64,000 nt of DNA from Haloactinomyces albus (GTDB lineage Bacteria > Actinomycetota > Actinomycetes > Mycobacteriales > Pseudonocardiaceae), in assembly GCF_031458135.1 (NCBI RefSeq), contig NZ_JAVDXW010000001.1, forward strand, positions 3,100,001-3,164,000, written 5' to 3'. The notes beneath the pieces are model-generated. The model was not told the origin of the DNA, searched no databases, and saw nothing but the letters and a program-made list of their open reading frames with translations. Shown piece by piece: positions 1 to 8,146 of the stretch; within the stretch, counting starts at the first letter, position 1; each line of letters opens with the position of its first letter. Made by a program: the position numbers and the translations under genes.

Positions 1-756
1 CTCCAGCGCTCTCCAAGTCGCCTCCGAGTCTCCTGTCTTCGCTGCGGCCCAAGCGGCACGTTCCAGAAACAGGGCACGCACTACGGGAGTGGCTTCTCGG
101 GCTCCCTGGACAGCGGTTCGAGCCAACAGGGCAGCGTCAGTGGGGTTGCCGACATTGGCGATCTGGTAACTCAGGCTCGACAGGAGCTGTGCTCCGAGCA
201 CTCTGTCGTGCGCTTCGTTCGCTGCTGCGACTCCGGACAGGTAGAGCCGCTGAGCTTGTCGGTACCGACCGGCATCACCGGCCACCCATCCGGCAAGCTG
301 GGACAGCTCTCCGACAGCGGTGAACAACCGCTTGCCGACAGGCTCTGTGAAGTTGGCACAGCGAACCAAGTTCTCGGCCTCGCTGAGCTCCTTGGCAATG
401 ACCGGTCCGAGCTCCTCACTGCTCACCGTGTCGTCAAGGTGTCTCAGTTCCACCACACGAGCCTCCAGCTCACTGGCAAGGGAAGCCCCGACCGTCCGCC
501 CCGAGTGGGTCTGTACGGCCATCGGAGAGGCCGAGACCAGCCACTCATGCGCGAGGCGCACCGGATCGTCCTGCGGGGGACTCAGCGGCTTACCGAGGGC
601 CTGTTCATAGGCACTGATGACCTCGGCAGCGATCGAGCGCTTACCTGTCTCGATCATGGATAGGTGGGACTTTGTGAAGTGGGTCCGGTCAGCCATCCGA
701 GCAAGGCTGATCCCTGCCTCTTCCCGGAGTGCCCCGAGGTCTGCTCCTGTCGCCAT
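1..756 (-). CDS. XRE-family HTH regulator with helical (TPR-like) C-terminal region, 3' end outside window
   Basis: Cytoplasmic DNA-binding regulator. Reading in from an ATG at 756 there are 252 codons without a stop, so the gene runs off the left edge. Residues about 5-55 form a helix-turn-helix (LREEAGISLARMADRTHFTK, then SHLSMIETGKR). The rest is Ala/Leu-rich helical sequence with TPR character (GRYRQAQRLYLSGVAAANEA), the layout of a common actinobacterial regulator family whose ligand is usually unknown. It is divergent from the small genes starting at 904. Its upstream region carries two TTGTGAAC direct repeats that could be its operator. The family is clear; the target is not. Confidence 0.85.
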   Translation of the reverse strand, partial: MATGADLGALREEAGISLARMADRTHFTKSHLSMIETGKRSIAAEVISAYEQALGKPLSPPQDDPVRLAHEWLVSASPMAVQTHSGRTVGASLASELEARVVELRHLDDTVSSEELGPVIAKELSEAENLVRCANFTEPVGKRLFTAVGELSQLAGWVAGDAGRYRQAQRLYLSGVAAANEAHDRVLGAQLLSSLSYQIANVGNPTDAALLARTAVQGAREATPVVRALFLERAAWAAAKTGDSEATWRALE

Positions 757-767
757 CACTGCCTCAC

Positions 768-826
768 TTGTGAACCCTTGTGAACGGCTCGACTCTACCG
801 TGCACCGACCGTAGTTCCGAAACTAC
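768..826. promoter_or_regulatory. Divergent regulatory region: TTGTGAAC direct repeats and GTAGTT/AACTAC inverted repeat
   Basis: TTGTGAAC occurs at 768-775 and again at 778-785, a 10-bp period that places both copies on one face of the helix, just upstream of the XRE start at 756. GTAGTT (811-816) and AACTAC (821-826) form a 6-bp inverted repeat around CCGA. Both lie between the XRE gene and the opposite-strand small genes, where an autoregulatory operator is expected. Binding is inferred. Confidence 0.45.
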
Positions 827-903
827 TTACAGGACAGTTCCCGTCGTTGAGGAGATTCCCCGACATGCTCCGCCCCCGTCTTCGGCGGGGACTGTCCATC
901 CAC

Positions 904-1173
904 ATGAGTGAATCGGAAAGGCGGGAAACGATGCGGGTTCGCTATCGCGAGGGGGAGGCATCCGAAGTTGAGCGAGTGGTGCACAGAACGGACGAACAGT
1001 TACCGGGGTGTCTGTTGCGCACCCGGTGCGGTATCCGACTCGAAGCCGGTCGGGTCGAACGCATCGACATCGGCGGTCCCTGCTGCGAAGGGTGTCAAAG
1101 CGCGTCGGTGTGGCGCTACCACGGCAGAAACGACGAGGTAACCAGTGACCGAGGGAGCCCCCTCCAGGTCTGA
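904..1173 (+). CDS. Small cysteine-containing hypothetical protein (89 aa)
   Basis: I do not recognise a named family. The ATG at 904 opens an 89-residue frame with Cys residues near the middle (PGCLLRTRCG) and a CCEGC cluster, suggesting a metal-binding fold like the tiny zinc-finger proteins that often sit beside XRE regulators in Pseudonocardiales. It is divergent from the XRE gene and overlaps the next possible frame (GTG at 1145). An upstream in-frame start at 847 exists, but 904 gives a more natural N-terminus. Function unknown. Confidence 0.5.
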   Translation: MSESERRETMRVRYREGEASEVERVVHRTDEQLPGCLLRTRCGIRLEAGRVERIDIGGPCCEGCQSASVWRYHGRNDEVTSDRGSPLQV

Positions 1174-1459
1174 TGGTCGACCAAGCGGGTATCGGACCCT
1201 GTTTCAGGGAGACCTCGCAGGCGATGTACCCACGCAACGACACATCCCCGTCCCCGCGTGCGCGGGCAGATGGGTGCCGGTCGACCACGAGGTTTTGTCG
1301 GCCGTGCTGCGAGGTTTGAACAATCTCCAACCACGAAGGAGACAGGAGCATTCGCAATATGGGCGAAACGGTGGAAGCAATACCGAGAGTGGAACCGCAC
1401 CAAGAAGACACGCAAGCGCGTGTATCTCTGAGCTTCGATCAATGGCAGCAGGTAGCTAA
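1145..1459 (+). CDS. Possible small hypothetical protein (104 aa), doubtful 3' end
   Basis: The GTG at 1145 overlaps the end of the preceding small gene. Residues about 35-60 (PVPACAGRWVPVDHEVLSAV) look like genuine protein. The frame then overlaps the better supported gene at 1359 by about 100 nt and becomes Arg/Ser-rich. The real gene probably ended near 1330 and lost its stop by a small mutation, or the tail is non-coding. It belongs to a run of degenerating small accessory genes. Unrecognised. Confidence 0.3.
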   Translation: MTEGAPSRSDGRPSGYRTLFQGDLAGDVPTQRHIPVPACAGRWVPVDHEVLSAVLRGLNNLQPRRRQEHSQYGRNGGSNTESGTAPRRHASACISELRSMAAGS

Positions 1460-1652
1460 AGCCATCATCCGGGAAGGACTGAACCCGCACGGGGTGAGTG
1501 TTCCTGACGAGGACTTCCGAGCGTGGGTCAAGGCTCTCGACGAGTCCTACGAGGCCGAATCACTCCAGGAGGAAAGTGCAATGGCGGACATGCAAGAAGG
1601 TCTCTGCCATCAGCATGGCGATCGAGAAGCTGGACAGCAACGCGAGCGGTAA
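1359..1652 (+). CDS. Small hypothetical protein (97 aa)
   Basis: The ATG at 1359 follows an AGGAGACAGGAG ribosome-binding region. Residues 20-75 read as a compact helical protein (VSLSFDQWQQVAKAIIREGL, then a DEDFRAWVKALDESYEAE stretch). The last 20 residues (from about QEGLCHQHGD) look out of frame, and they overlap the next gene remnant at 1615, so the 3' end may be altered. Not recognised. Confidence 0.45.
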   Translation: MGETVEAIPRVEPHQEDTQARVSLSFDQWQQVAKAIIREGLNPHGVSVPDEDFRAWVKALDESYEAESLQEESAMADMQEGLCHQHGDREAGQQRER

Positions 1653-1867
1653 CGCGCTGCGCCAGTACGAAGAACTCGAACAGCTCCTTCGAAGCCTCAA
1701 CGGCGTCCCCGCCTACGAGCCAGGCCGCCCAAGCCTACAACGGTCTGACAGCCTCCCTGCGGGAGGAAACGGTCACCGAGCAACAGCTCCAACAAGTCCC
1801 GGAGCGAGCGAAGGCCACGTTTCACGGGGGCTTTACTAGCGAACTCCTCAGTAACTTGCGCTGCTGA
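1615..1867 (+). pseudogene. Frameshifted small helical protein
   Basis: The ATG at 1615 opens MAIEKLDSNASGNALRQYEE and continues to a leucine-rich helix (LEQLLRSLNGV). From about 1710 the coding signal moves to another frame (AQAYNGLTASLREETVTEQQ, then LQQVPERAKATF) and ends at 1867. Joining the two frames gives one plausible helical protein of about 85 residues, so a single indel between about 1700 and 1725 has broken it. No family is recognised. Confidence 0.45.
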
Positions 1868-2000
1868 GCCCGGGAGGGCGTGCCCAGCACTGCTTGGGAA
1901 ACCTGTCAACCGGCACCGCTGCTGACGGCACGCCTTCCGAAGCGGCCGGACGTGGGACGGTCGATCCTCGGCCGAGACGGTCTGCGGCGTTTCCGCGCCG

Positions 2001-2150
2001 ATGACAGCCGAGCGGGAGGACCGGACCTACCGGCCGACGTGCGGGTACTGCTGGGAGCTCTGATTCCGGAGCAGTGGGGGAACGATGTACAAGACTCCAC
2101 CGAAGTGCCCGTGCTGCCAGAGGCACCACTGCATCCGTCCGAGCAAGTAA
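2001..2150 (+). pseudogene. Tiny zinc-ribbon protein interrupted by an in-frame TGA
   Basis: One frame holds two zinc-knuckle-like halves. ATG at 2001 gives a 20-residue peptide with TCGYCWEL, then TGA at 2061-2063. The same frame then restarts at an ATG at 2085 after GGGGGAA and encodes MYKTPPKCPCCQRHHCIRPS ending at 2150. CxxC plus CPCC...C would make a normal zinc ribbon if the TGA were a sense codon. It may be a nonsense-broken gene or two coupled micro-ORFs. A strong hairpin follows at 2172. Confidence 0.3.
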
Positions 2151-2171
2151 AACCCCTGGGACGCAAGAAAT

Positions 2172-2193
2172 CCCCCGGCCCGAAGGCCGGGGG
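2172..2193. terminator. Strong GC hairpin, probable bidirectional terminator
   Basis: CCCCCGGCC (2172-2180) pairs perfectly with GGCCGGGGG (2185-2193) around a CGAA loop. It sits between the small plus-strand genes and the convergent membrane-protein gene ending at 2205, as a shared terminator would. There is no long T tract, which is usual in high-GC actinobacteria. Confidence 0.75.
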
Positions 2194-2204
2194 AGTGGTG
2201 GCTG

Positions 2205-2867
2205 TCATGCAGGCGTACGGTTCACTTCTGCCACCTTGCAAGTGATGGACTCGGGGGTCTCCGTGAGAGATGTGGAGGCCTTCATGCCGGAAGCCGTGGT
2301 TTTCTGTCCGGGAGCAAGGTTGTTCGAGATCGTGTGAATCTCGCCGAGCCGGTCACCGTTCGGGCCGTTGACGGCAATGGTCGTCCAGTAGCTTTGCGGT
2401 TGGTCGGTGTTGTTCGTAGTGACCACCGTCGCCTGAGCCGACGTCATGCCGTACTCCACGCTCACCGTGCAGTCCGTGATCTGCACGTCCTTGAGTGCGG
2501 ATGACGGAGCGAAACCGGTTGTCCCGTCCATCGGGCTTGCGCCGTCCATCGGGCTTGCGCCGTCCAGCTGCTTGTCCACCTCGGCGGCGAACGCACCGAA
2601 GACGACGATCGACACGACGAACGCCACGACACCGAGCACCAGACCGGCGTAGCTCATGCCCTTGTTCGTCGCCGTGCCCTTGTGAGCTCTGACGACAGCG
2701 ATCACACCGAAGATGATCGCCAAAGCTCCGAGGATGAACCCGAAGAACCCGATGATCGGGATCCACGCAAGCAGGATGCCAACGATGCCCAGCACCAGAG
2801 CGGTGATGCCCATCCCGTTCCTGGGTTGCGGGGGCGAGTACTGGGGCGCCTGCTGCGGGTACGTCAT
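2205..2867 (-). CDS. DUF4190-type membrane protein with extracytoplasmic C-terminal domain (220 aa)
   Basis: Envelope protein of unknown function. A short Pro/Gln-rich cytoplasmic N-terminus (PQQAPQYSPPQPRNG) precedes two hydrophobic segments: residues about 20-50 (ITALVLGIVGILLAWIPIIG) and about 70-95 (YAGLVLGVVAFVVSIVVFGA). A linker with the duplicated DGASPM hexapeptide follows, then a beta-rich DUF4352-like domain with VTTNNTDQPQSYW. The ATG at 2867 has a GGGAG ribosome-binding site 8 nt upstream; longer upstream starts lack one. An 18-nt tandem duplication in the linker accounts for the repeated DGASPM. Confidence 0.8.
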   Translation of the reverse strand: MTYPQQAPQYSPPQPRNGMGITALVLGIVGILLAWIPIIGFFGFILGALAIIFGVIAVVRAHKGTATNKGMSYAGLVLGVVAFVVSIVVFGAFAAEVDKQLDGASPMDGASPMDGTTGFAPSSALKDVQITDCTVSVEYGMTSAQATVVTTNNTDQPQSYWTTIAVNGPNGDRLGEIHTISNNLAPGQKTTASGMKASTSLTETPESITCKVAEVNRTPA

Positions 2868-3026
2868 GCTGTTTTCTCCCTTCGCGTGCGCCCGGTGGCG
2901 CATCCGACAGTTCCATCGGTCCCGACAGCCACGGCGTTTCGGGCACACGGTCACGAGTTGGATACGTCTTGCTCTCGCTGCCGTTTCCGTTGCGTATGCG
3001 CTGAATGCGCGCACTCATCGGGCTAG

Positions 3027-3849
3027 GAGCTGTTTAAGAACGGGGGGCGCTGTCGGTAAGGGGAGGGGTCTCCGGTAGAGGGATCAACGACCAAGGAGGT
3101 CAACTCCCGGAGACCTCGGTGGGTGGCGTATCGGTCGGCGTGCGCAAGGACCTGACGGACCGGCAGTGGCGAGCGTTTCAACGCGTTCTCCCGCCTCAAC
3201 CGCAGGTAGGGAGGCGTCCGAAATGGACGCGACGCCAATTGTTCAACGGAATTCGCTGGCGGGTGCGGGTCGGGGCCCGTGGCGGGATGTGCCGGAGCGG
3301 TACGGGCATTGGCAGTCGATCTATCAGCTGTTTCGCCGCTGGCAACGGGACGGTGTCTGGGCCTGGCTCTGGGTGCAGTTGCAGGCATTGGCCGATGCAG
3401 CAGGGCTGATTACCTGGCAGGTGTCGGTGGATTCCACGGTCAACCGGGCCCATCAGCACGCCGCCGGGGCCCGCCACCGCCCCGATGCCCAGGTCGAACC
3501 ACCCGGTGACGAGCCCGGTGATCTTGCGTTGGGTCGTTCCCGGGGCGGGTTGTCCACGAAGATCCACCTGGCCTGCGAGCAGAGCCGGAAACCGTTATCG
3601 CTGCTGCTCGCGGCCGGCCCAGCCGGTGACAGCCCACAGATGATCCGGGTGCTGGAGGCCATCCGCGTGCCCCGACTGCGGCGTGGCCACCCGCGTAGCC
3701 GCCCCGAGCGGGTCCTGGCCGACAAGGCCTACTCATCCGCGGCCAACCGGCGTTACCTGCGGCGACGCAGAACCCCGGCCACGATCGCGATCCCCAAAGA
3801 CCAGCTCGCCCACCGCGCCGTGCCCGTGGCGCGGCCGGAGGTCGCCCGC
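3027..3849 (+). mobile_element. IS5-family element, copy 1, right end missing
   Basis: It starts directly after a CTAG (3023-3026) with the terminal repeat GAGCTGTTTAAGAA, the same left end as the complete copy at 20198. It matches that copy to about 3849 with only about three differences noticed (near 3050 and 3527-3531). Transposase fragments are in two frames: an N-terminal part (VRKDLTDRQWRAFQRVLPPQ) and a downstream part (GPWRDVPERYGHWQSIYQLF) to about 3849. The right third, including the last catalytic region and right terminal repeat, is absent. The sequence joins an unrelated zinc-ribbon remnant. It cannot move by itself. Confidence 0.85.
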
Positions 3850-3861
3850 TGCGGCCGCTGA

Positions 3862-4410
3862 GCGGCCAAGGCCGCCAATTGGGAAGGCCCGATCTGTCGG
3901 ACCTGCTTCGACCACGCCGTCCACACCTGGGGCGACTGCCCCGACTGCGGCGTCCACCGGCTGCTGCCCGGCCGCCGGAATCTGGGTGATGCGGACTCGG
4001 TCTGCCGGGATTGCGCGGGCATCACCCGCGATTTCTTCTGCGATCGCTGCGGATTCGAGGGCTGCCTGCTTCGCGGGCGCCTCTGCGAGCGCTGCACCCT
4101 GGCCGACCTGCTCCGCGACCTGCTCACCGCACGCACCACATCCACCGGAGCGAACCGCGAATCGGACTGGCTGTTCCCCGGCCGCCAACCAGGCCACCCT
4201 CTTCAGCACCGCAGCCTCGGCGACGCCCTCCGCCGCCACGACATCCCCATCCAAACCGGACGCACCTCAGCCCTGCGCCACCTCGTGCTCCAAGCCCCAC
4301 CACCCGTCGTCGCCACCATGCTCAGCTTCCACGACAAACACACCACCCACGTCCTGACCGAAGCCGGAGGAACCTGGAACCGCTACGCCCCCAGCCACCA
4401 CAACCAGTGA
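3862..4410 (+). pseudogene. C-terminal remnant of a multi-CxxC zinc-ribbon, recombinase-like protein
   Basis: An open frame without a start encodes a run of zinc knuckles (ICRTCFD, GDCPDCGVHRLLPGRR, VCRDCAGITRDFFCDRCG, LCERCTLADLL). A C-terminal segment follows (TSALRHLVLQAPPPVVATML) ending near WNRYAP. This cysteine pattern is typical of actinobacterial proteins often labelled site-specific integrase or recombinase-like; here only the tail survives. The step from the zinc region to the C-terminal segment is shorter than I would expect, so an internal deletion is likely. Its last codons and downstream DNA recur inverted at 18585-18673. Confidence 0.6.
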
Positions 4411-4469
4411 CCACCCACCACAACCCCGACCGAATTCAGGTCACTCGAATACAAGAGCTCACCAGACTC
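4361..4469 (+). repeat. Inverted long repeat, copy A (pairs with 18585-18673)
   Basis: From AAGCCGGAGGAACCTGGAAC to the final CACCAGACTC, this segment is identical to the reverse complement of 18585-18673, except for 20 extra bases here. The extra bases lie between two copies of CACCACAACC, so copy B looks like a slippage deletion of copy A. It covers the 3' end of the zinc-ribbon remnant and the start of its downstream spacer. Confidence 0.9.
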
Positions 4470-4605
4470 GCGCCCCGTGCTCGCCTATCTGATATGGGGC
4501 CGCTGATCCGGCTGGACGGTGCACTATGGTGTAAATCACGGCCAAAACGAGAACCACGACGGCTCCCGCGTCGACCTTCCCGATGTGCGGGCAGGAGCAG
4601 CAGGC

Positions 4606-5151
4606 GTGAATGAGCCGGACGAAGCGCGCCTGCTTCGGCGGATGAGCCGGGGCGACCGGACTGCGTTCGAAGAGTTCTACCGGCGGACCTCGCCATGGCT
4701 CTACGCGCGGCTACGCGGCCGCTGCCGGGACCAGCATCTTGTCGGCGAGGTCCTGCAGGACACCTACCTGGCCGTGTGGCGGGGCGCGGGCTCCTTCGCT
4801 GACGGCCCCGCCGACGGCGACGCTCTCGGTTGGTTGTGGACGGTCGCCGCCAGACGTCTGGTCGACGCGTTCCGCAGGGAGAGCCGTCACCGGAAAGTGG
4901 TGCTTGCAGTCGCCGAGCTGGCCGAACCCGATGCGGCCGGGACGGAGGAGCGTGCGCTGGACTCCGTTCTGTCCCCCGCTCTCAGCGAGGCGCTTGCTCA
5001 GCTTGCGCCAGAGCTGCGGGAGGTGCTGCGCGCGATGGTGCTGGACGGGCTGAGCGTGCACGAGACGTCCGCGCTGCTGGGAATTCCGGAAGGCACGGTC
5101 AAGACCAGAGCCAGGCGGGCACGGATGGCGATGCGGAAGGCGATGTCATGA
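4606..5151 (+). CDS. ECF-type RNA polymerase sigma factor (181 aa)
   Basis: Alternative sigma factor that directs RNA polymerase to a stress-specific regulon. Sigma-70 region 2 lies at residues about 8-75 (FEEFYRRTSPWLYARLRGRC, VLQDTYLAVWRGAG, WLWTVAARRLVDAFRRESR). Region 4 lies at about 120-178 (LAPELREVLRAMVLDGLSVH, LGIPEGTVKTRARRARMAM). The GTG start at 4606 is preceded by AGGAG; an upstream ATG at 4519 would add an unlikely tail. Its stop overlaps the anti-sigma start (ATGA), so the two are translationally coupled. It heads a five-gene operon to 8745. Confidence 0.93.
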   Translation: MNEPDEARLLRRMSRGDRTAFEEFYRRTSPWLYARLRGRCRDQHLVGEVLQDTYLAVWRGAGSFADGPADGDALGWLWTVAARRLVDAFRRESRHRKVVLAVAELAEPDAAGTEERALDSVLSPALSEALAQLAPELREVLRAMVLDGLSVHETSALLGIPEGTVKTRARRARMAMRKAMS

Positions 5152-5978
5152 GCAGATCACCGGGAGCTCACGCGAGCCAGGAACTGATCACGAGCTACGT
5201 ACTCGGGGAGGCTTCTCAGCCGCCCGAGCGGATGTGGGCGTTGGAGACCCACCTGGATGACTGCGCTCGGTGCAGGCAGCGGGTGGCCGAGGCCACGGCT
5301 ACCCAGGTGCCTGACGTGGCCCGGATGCTCGACGGGCTGTGGCCTGTTGTGGAGGCCGCTGCGGTCGGCACTCCCGCTCCGTCCCGGTCGAGGTTGCTCC
5401 GACACGCTCGGAGGTGGGCTCCCCCGTCGGTGCTGCCGTGGCTGCTGATGAGCGTGCTGGTCGTGGGCGCCGCGATGGTGCTTGACTTGCTGGGCGCCAG
5501 CGGCCATGTTCCGTCGCTGGTCCTGCTACTCGGCCCTGTGACTCCCCTCGCAGCGGTGGCGGCTGCGTGGAGCGGGCGGCTGGACCCGATGGCGGAGCTG
5601 ACCATGGCCAGCCCGCGTGCCGGGTTGGCCATGGTGCTGCGCCGGACTGCGGCGGTGCTGGCCGTGCTGATCCCGACGCTGGCCGCGGCCGGCGGCCTGA
5701 CCGGTGCGTCGTGGGCACTGAGCCTGCTACCGGGCCTCGCGTTCACCCTTGGCGCGCTCGCTCTGGGAAGTGTGGTCGGCGTCGACCGTGCGGCGACGGC
5801 GCTCGGTTCCTTGTGGACGGTCGCCGTGGTGCTACCGAGCCTGTTCACGACCAGCCTGCCGGTGCTGTTGGCGCAGGCCAGTGTGCCGCTGTGGGCGCTG
5901 GCCGCCGTCACCGCCGCACTGATTACCGCGCTGCGTGCGGGGGCGTTCGCCACAACGTTCCGCTCGGCCGCGCGCTGA
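5148..5978 (+). CDS. Zinc-finger anti-sigma factor with polytopic membrane domain (276 aa)
   Basis: Expected to hold the preceding sigma factor at the membrane until a signal arrives. Residues about 10-55 form a zf-HC2 module with the HxxxCxxC motif (ETHLDDCARCRQRV). The rest has about six hydrophobic segments (VLPWLLMSVLVVGAAMVLDL, LVLLLGPVTPLAAVAAAW and others), many more than the single helix of classical ZAS proteins. The membrane part may therefore itself sense a signal or contact the ABC transporter encoded next. Confidence 0.85.
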   Translation: MSRSPGAHASQELITSYVLGEASQPPERMWALETHLDDCARCRQRVAEATATQVPDVARMLDGLWPVVEAAAVGTPAPSRSRLLRHARRWAPPSVLPWLLMSVLVVGAAMVLDLLGASGHVPSLVLLLGPVTPLAAVAAAWSGRLDPMAELTMASPRAGLAMVLRRTAAVLAVLIPTLAAAGGLTGASWALSLLPGLAFTLGALALGSVVGVDRAATALGSLWTVAVVLPSLFTTSLPVLLAQASVPLWALAAVTAALITALRAGAFATTFRSAAR

Positions 5979-6014
5979 GATCACTGGGGACCTACACACA
6001 GAAGGAGGACATCC

Positions 6015-6821
6015 GTGGTCCGTGACATACCGGACGCCGAATCGGCAGCCGATACTTACGAGTGGCATATCCAGACAGCCGACCTTCGGGTCCGGGCAGG
6101 CAAGCGGCTCGCGGTCGCCGACCTCAGCCTGCGGCTCGGGCAGGGCGTGCATGGCCTGCTCGGCCCGAACGGTGCGGGAAAGACCACCCTGATTCGCTCC
6201 CTGGCCACCGTTCAGAGACCCGCCGGCGGTCACCTGAGCCTGCTGGGCAGGCAACAGGACGGGCGTGCCGAGCTACGGGCGTTGCGCCGGAGGCTGGGCT
6301 ACCTGCCCCAGGAGTTCGGCTACTATCCGCGCTTCACCGTGCGGGAGTTCGTCGAGTACATGGCCTGGCTGAAGGAGTTGGAGCCTTCCCGGGTTCCGGA
6401 CGCCGTCCAGCACGCGCTCGACCGGGTCGGGCTCACCGACCGGGCCGAGGACCGGATGAAGTCCCTCTCCGGTGGCATGCTGCGTCGCGCCGGCATCGCC
6501 CAGGCAATCGTGAACGATCCGGAGGTGTTGCTGCTCGACGAGCCCACCGTCGGCCTGGATCCCGCACAGCGGTTGGAGTTCCGCAACCTGCTGCGCGAGC
6601 TGGGGGAGCACGCGTGTGTGGTTGTGTCCACCCACCTCGTCGAGGACGTCGCGGCGGCCTGCACCACGGTGGTGATTGTGGACGAGGGCCGAATGGTCTT
6701 CCAGGGCACCCCGGCCGGCCTGGCCGCAAGCGGCGATGCGGGGGACGTCGGTGACAACGCGCAGGAGCGTGGCTATACCGCCTTGCTGTCCCGGCACCGC
6801 GCCCAGCAGGGGGTGGCGTGA
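6015..6821 (+). CDS. ABC transporter ATP-binding protein (268 aa)
   Basis: ATPase of an ABC-2-type exporter. Walker A is GLLGPNGAGKTTL (residues about 49-61), the Q-loop YLPQEFGYYP, the signature LSGGMLRRAGIAQAIV, Walker B VLLLDEPTVGLDP, and the H-loop VVVSTHLVEDV. The GTG at 6015 follows a near-perfect AAGGAGGA site. The gene overlaps the following permease. It lies in the sigma/anti-sigma operon, so the exporter is probably both the target and part of the sensing circuit. Confidence 0.93.
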   Translation: MVRDIPDAESAADTYEWHIQTADLRVRAGKRLAVADLSLRLGQGVHGLLGPNGAGKTTLIRSLATVQRPAGGHLSLLGRQQDGRAELRALRRRLGYLPQEFGYYPRFTVREFVEYMAWLKELEPSRVPDAVQHALDRVGLTDRAEDRMKSLSGGMLRRAGIAQAIVNDPEVLLLDEPTVGLDPAQRLEFRNLLRELGEHACVVVSTHLVEDVAAACTTVVIVDEGRMVFQGTPAGLAASGDAGDVGDNAQERGYTALLSRHRAQQGVA

Positions 6822-8146
6822 TGACCGGCCGGATTCTGCGCACCGAGCTACGGCGCTCCGCGGCGCCGGTCGCGGGTGCACTGACGGCGGCGCTGGGCGC
6901 CGCGGGCCTCTACGCCCTCGTACTGTCCGGGCAGAGTGCCCTGTGGGATGCACAGTGGACAACGCTGGCGGGTTTCCAGCGCGTCATGCTGGTCCTGCTC
7001 TGGCCGCTGGCACTGGGCGCGGGAGCCTGGCAGGCACGCCGCGACCGCCGGTCGCGTATGGAGGAGCTACTCGGCAGCGTCTCGCGACCCGAGTGGCAGC
7101 GGCCCTTGCCGGCCGCCGTGGCGCTGGCGACTTTCCTGGTCACAGGCTACGCGCTGGTTTTCGCTGCGGGCGCGGTGCGGGTAGCCGCCAACGCGAGCTA
7201 TTCGACATTGAGTTGGCTGCCGATGTTCGCCGTCGGGGCGCTGTCGCTGGTCGCCGCGGGATGGATCGGGATGGGTGCGGGTCGCCTGCTGCCCTCTCCC
7301 TACACCCCGCCCATACTGGTGGTCGCGGGATTCTTGCTGTTGATCACGCCCGTACAGCTGGCCAAGGGCTCAGCGGGGGGTCCGAGCATGCTACTGGTGC
7401 CGAACCTCACCGACACCGTGGACGAGTTCAGCACCGTGTCGTCGGCCTTCAGCGTGGCGCAGGCGGTGTGGTTCACCGGGCTGGCGCTCGGCGGCCTGGT
7501 GTTGCTGCTGGCCCGGCGTCGTGCCGCGCCGACCGCCCTGCTCCCGGCTGCGCTCGCCGTAGTGCTGGCATTGTCGCTCGGCGCGTCGGCCCTTCCGTCG
7601 GGCATCGTAGCCGAGCCGGCTGCCCGCGCCGAAATTTGCACCCACGACGGCGGCCCGCGTGTCTGCGTCACCGGGGCCCACCAGGATGGGCTGGCCGAAC
7701 TGAAAGGACCGGCCAGGCGGGCGCTGCGCCTGCTGGAGGTGTTGCCGAACGCGCCCACCTCGGTACACGAGGTGTCCAGCGACATCCCCGGACCGCAACC
7801 GGTGGACGAGCTCTGGTTGGACAGCGACAACTACGAGACAGGACACGGCTGGCGGGGCTCCTCCCACGGCGAGTTGCTCATGCGCTTGCTGGCAGGGGCA
7901 GGAACGCGCCCGTGCGGCGGTCCCGCCTACCGCACGAGGGTGATCGCCGCCGCGTGGCTGATCGGCCAGTACCCCCCGCCCGGTTCCGCCGACGTGCAGA
8001 AGCAGGAAGCGGCCAAACGGCGGGAGCTGTGGAAGGCGCTGCGGGCACTTCCCCGCAGTGAACAGACCCGCCGGATCGCCGAGATCAGGCGGATCGGCCT
8101 CACCTGCGGTGACGTGAGCACGGTACTGCCGGGAACCAGCTCATGA
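6821..8146 (+). CDS. ABC-2-type permease with large extracytoplasmic C-terminal domain (441 aa)
   Basis: Membrane subunit paired with the ATPase just upstream (stop and start overlap). About seven hydrophobic segments occupy residues 15-255 (for example VMLVLLWPLALGAGAW, LATFLVTGYALVFAAGAVRV, ILVVAGFLLLITPVQ, ALAVVLALSLGASALP). They are followed by a soluble region of about 185 residues beginning EICTHDGGPRVCVTG and containing further Cys (PCGGPAYRTR, IGLTCGD). The Cys pattern suggests disulfides outside the cell. This soluble domain is not part of standard ABC-2 permeases and may be a sensor or substrate receptor. Confidence 0.8.
   Translation: MTGRILRTELRRSAAPVAGALTAALGAAGLYALVLSGQSALWDAQWTTLAGFQRVMLVLLWPLALGAGAWQARRDRRSRMEELLGSVSRPEWQRPLPAAVALATFLVTGYALVFAAGAVRVAANASYSTLSWLPMFAVGALSLVAAGWIGMGAGRLLPSPYTPPILVVAGFLLLITPVQLAKGSAGGPSMLLVPNLTDTVDEFSTVSSAFSVAQAVWFTGLALGGLVLLLARRRAAPTALLPAALAVVLALSLGASALPSGIVAEPAARAEICTHDGGPRVCVTGAHQDGLAELKGPARRALRLLEVLPNAPTSVHEVSSDIPGPQPVDELWLDSDNYETGHGWRGSSHGELLMRLLAGAGTRPCGGPAYRTRVIAAAWLIGQYPPPGSADVQKQEAAKRRELWKALRALPRSEQTRRIAEIRRIGLTCGDVSTVLPGTSS

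Noticed and set aside
1244-1280. CRISPR-like GTCCCCGCGTGCGCGGGCAGATG segment
   Set aside because: A single occurrence inside a plausible coding frame (PVPACAGRWVPVD); no second repeat at a 61-bp distance.
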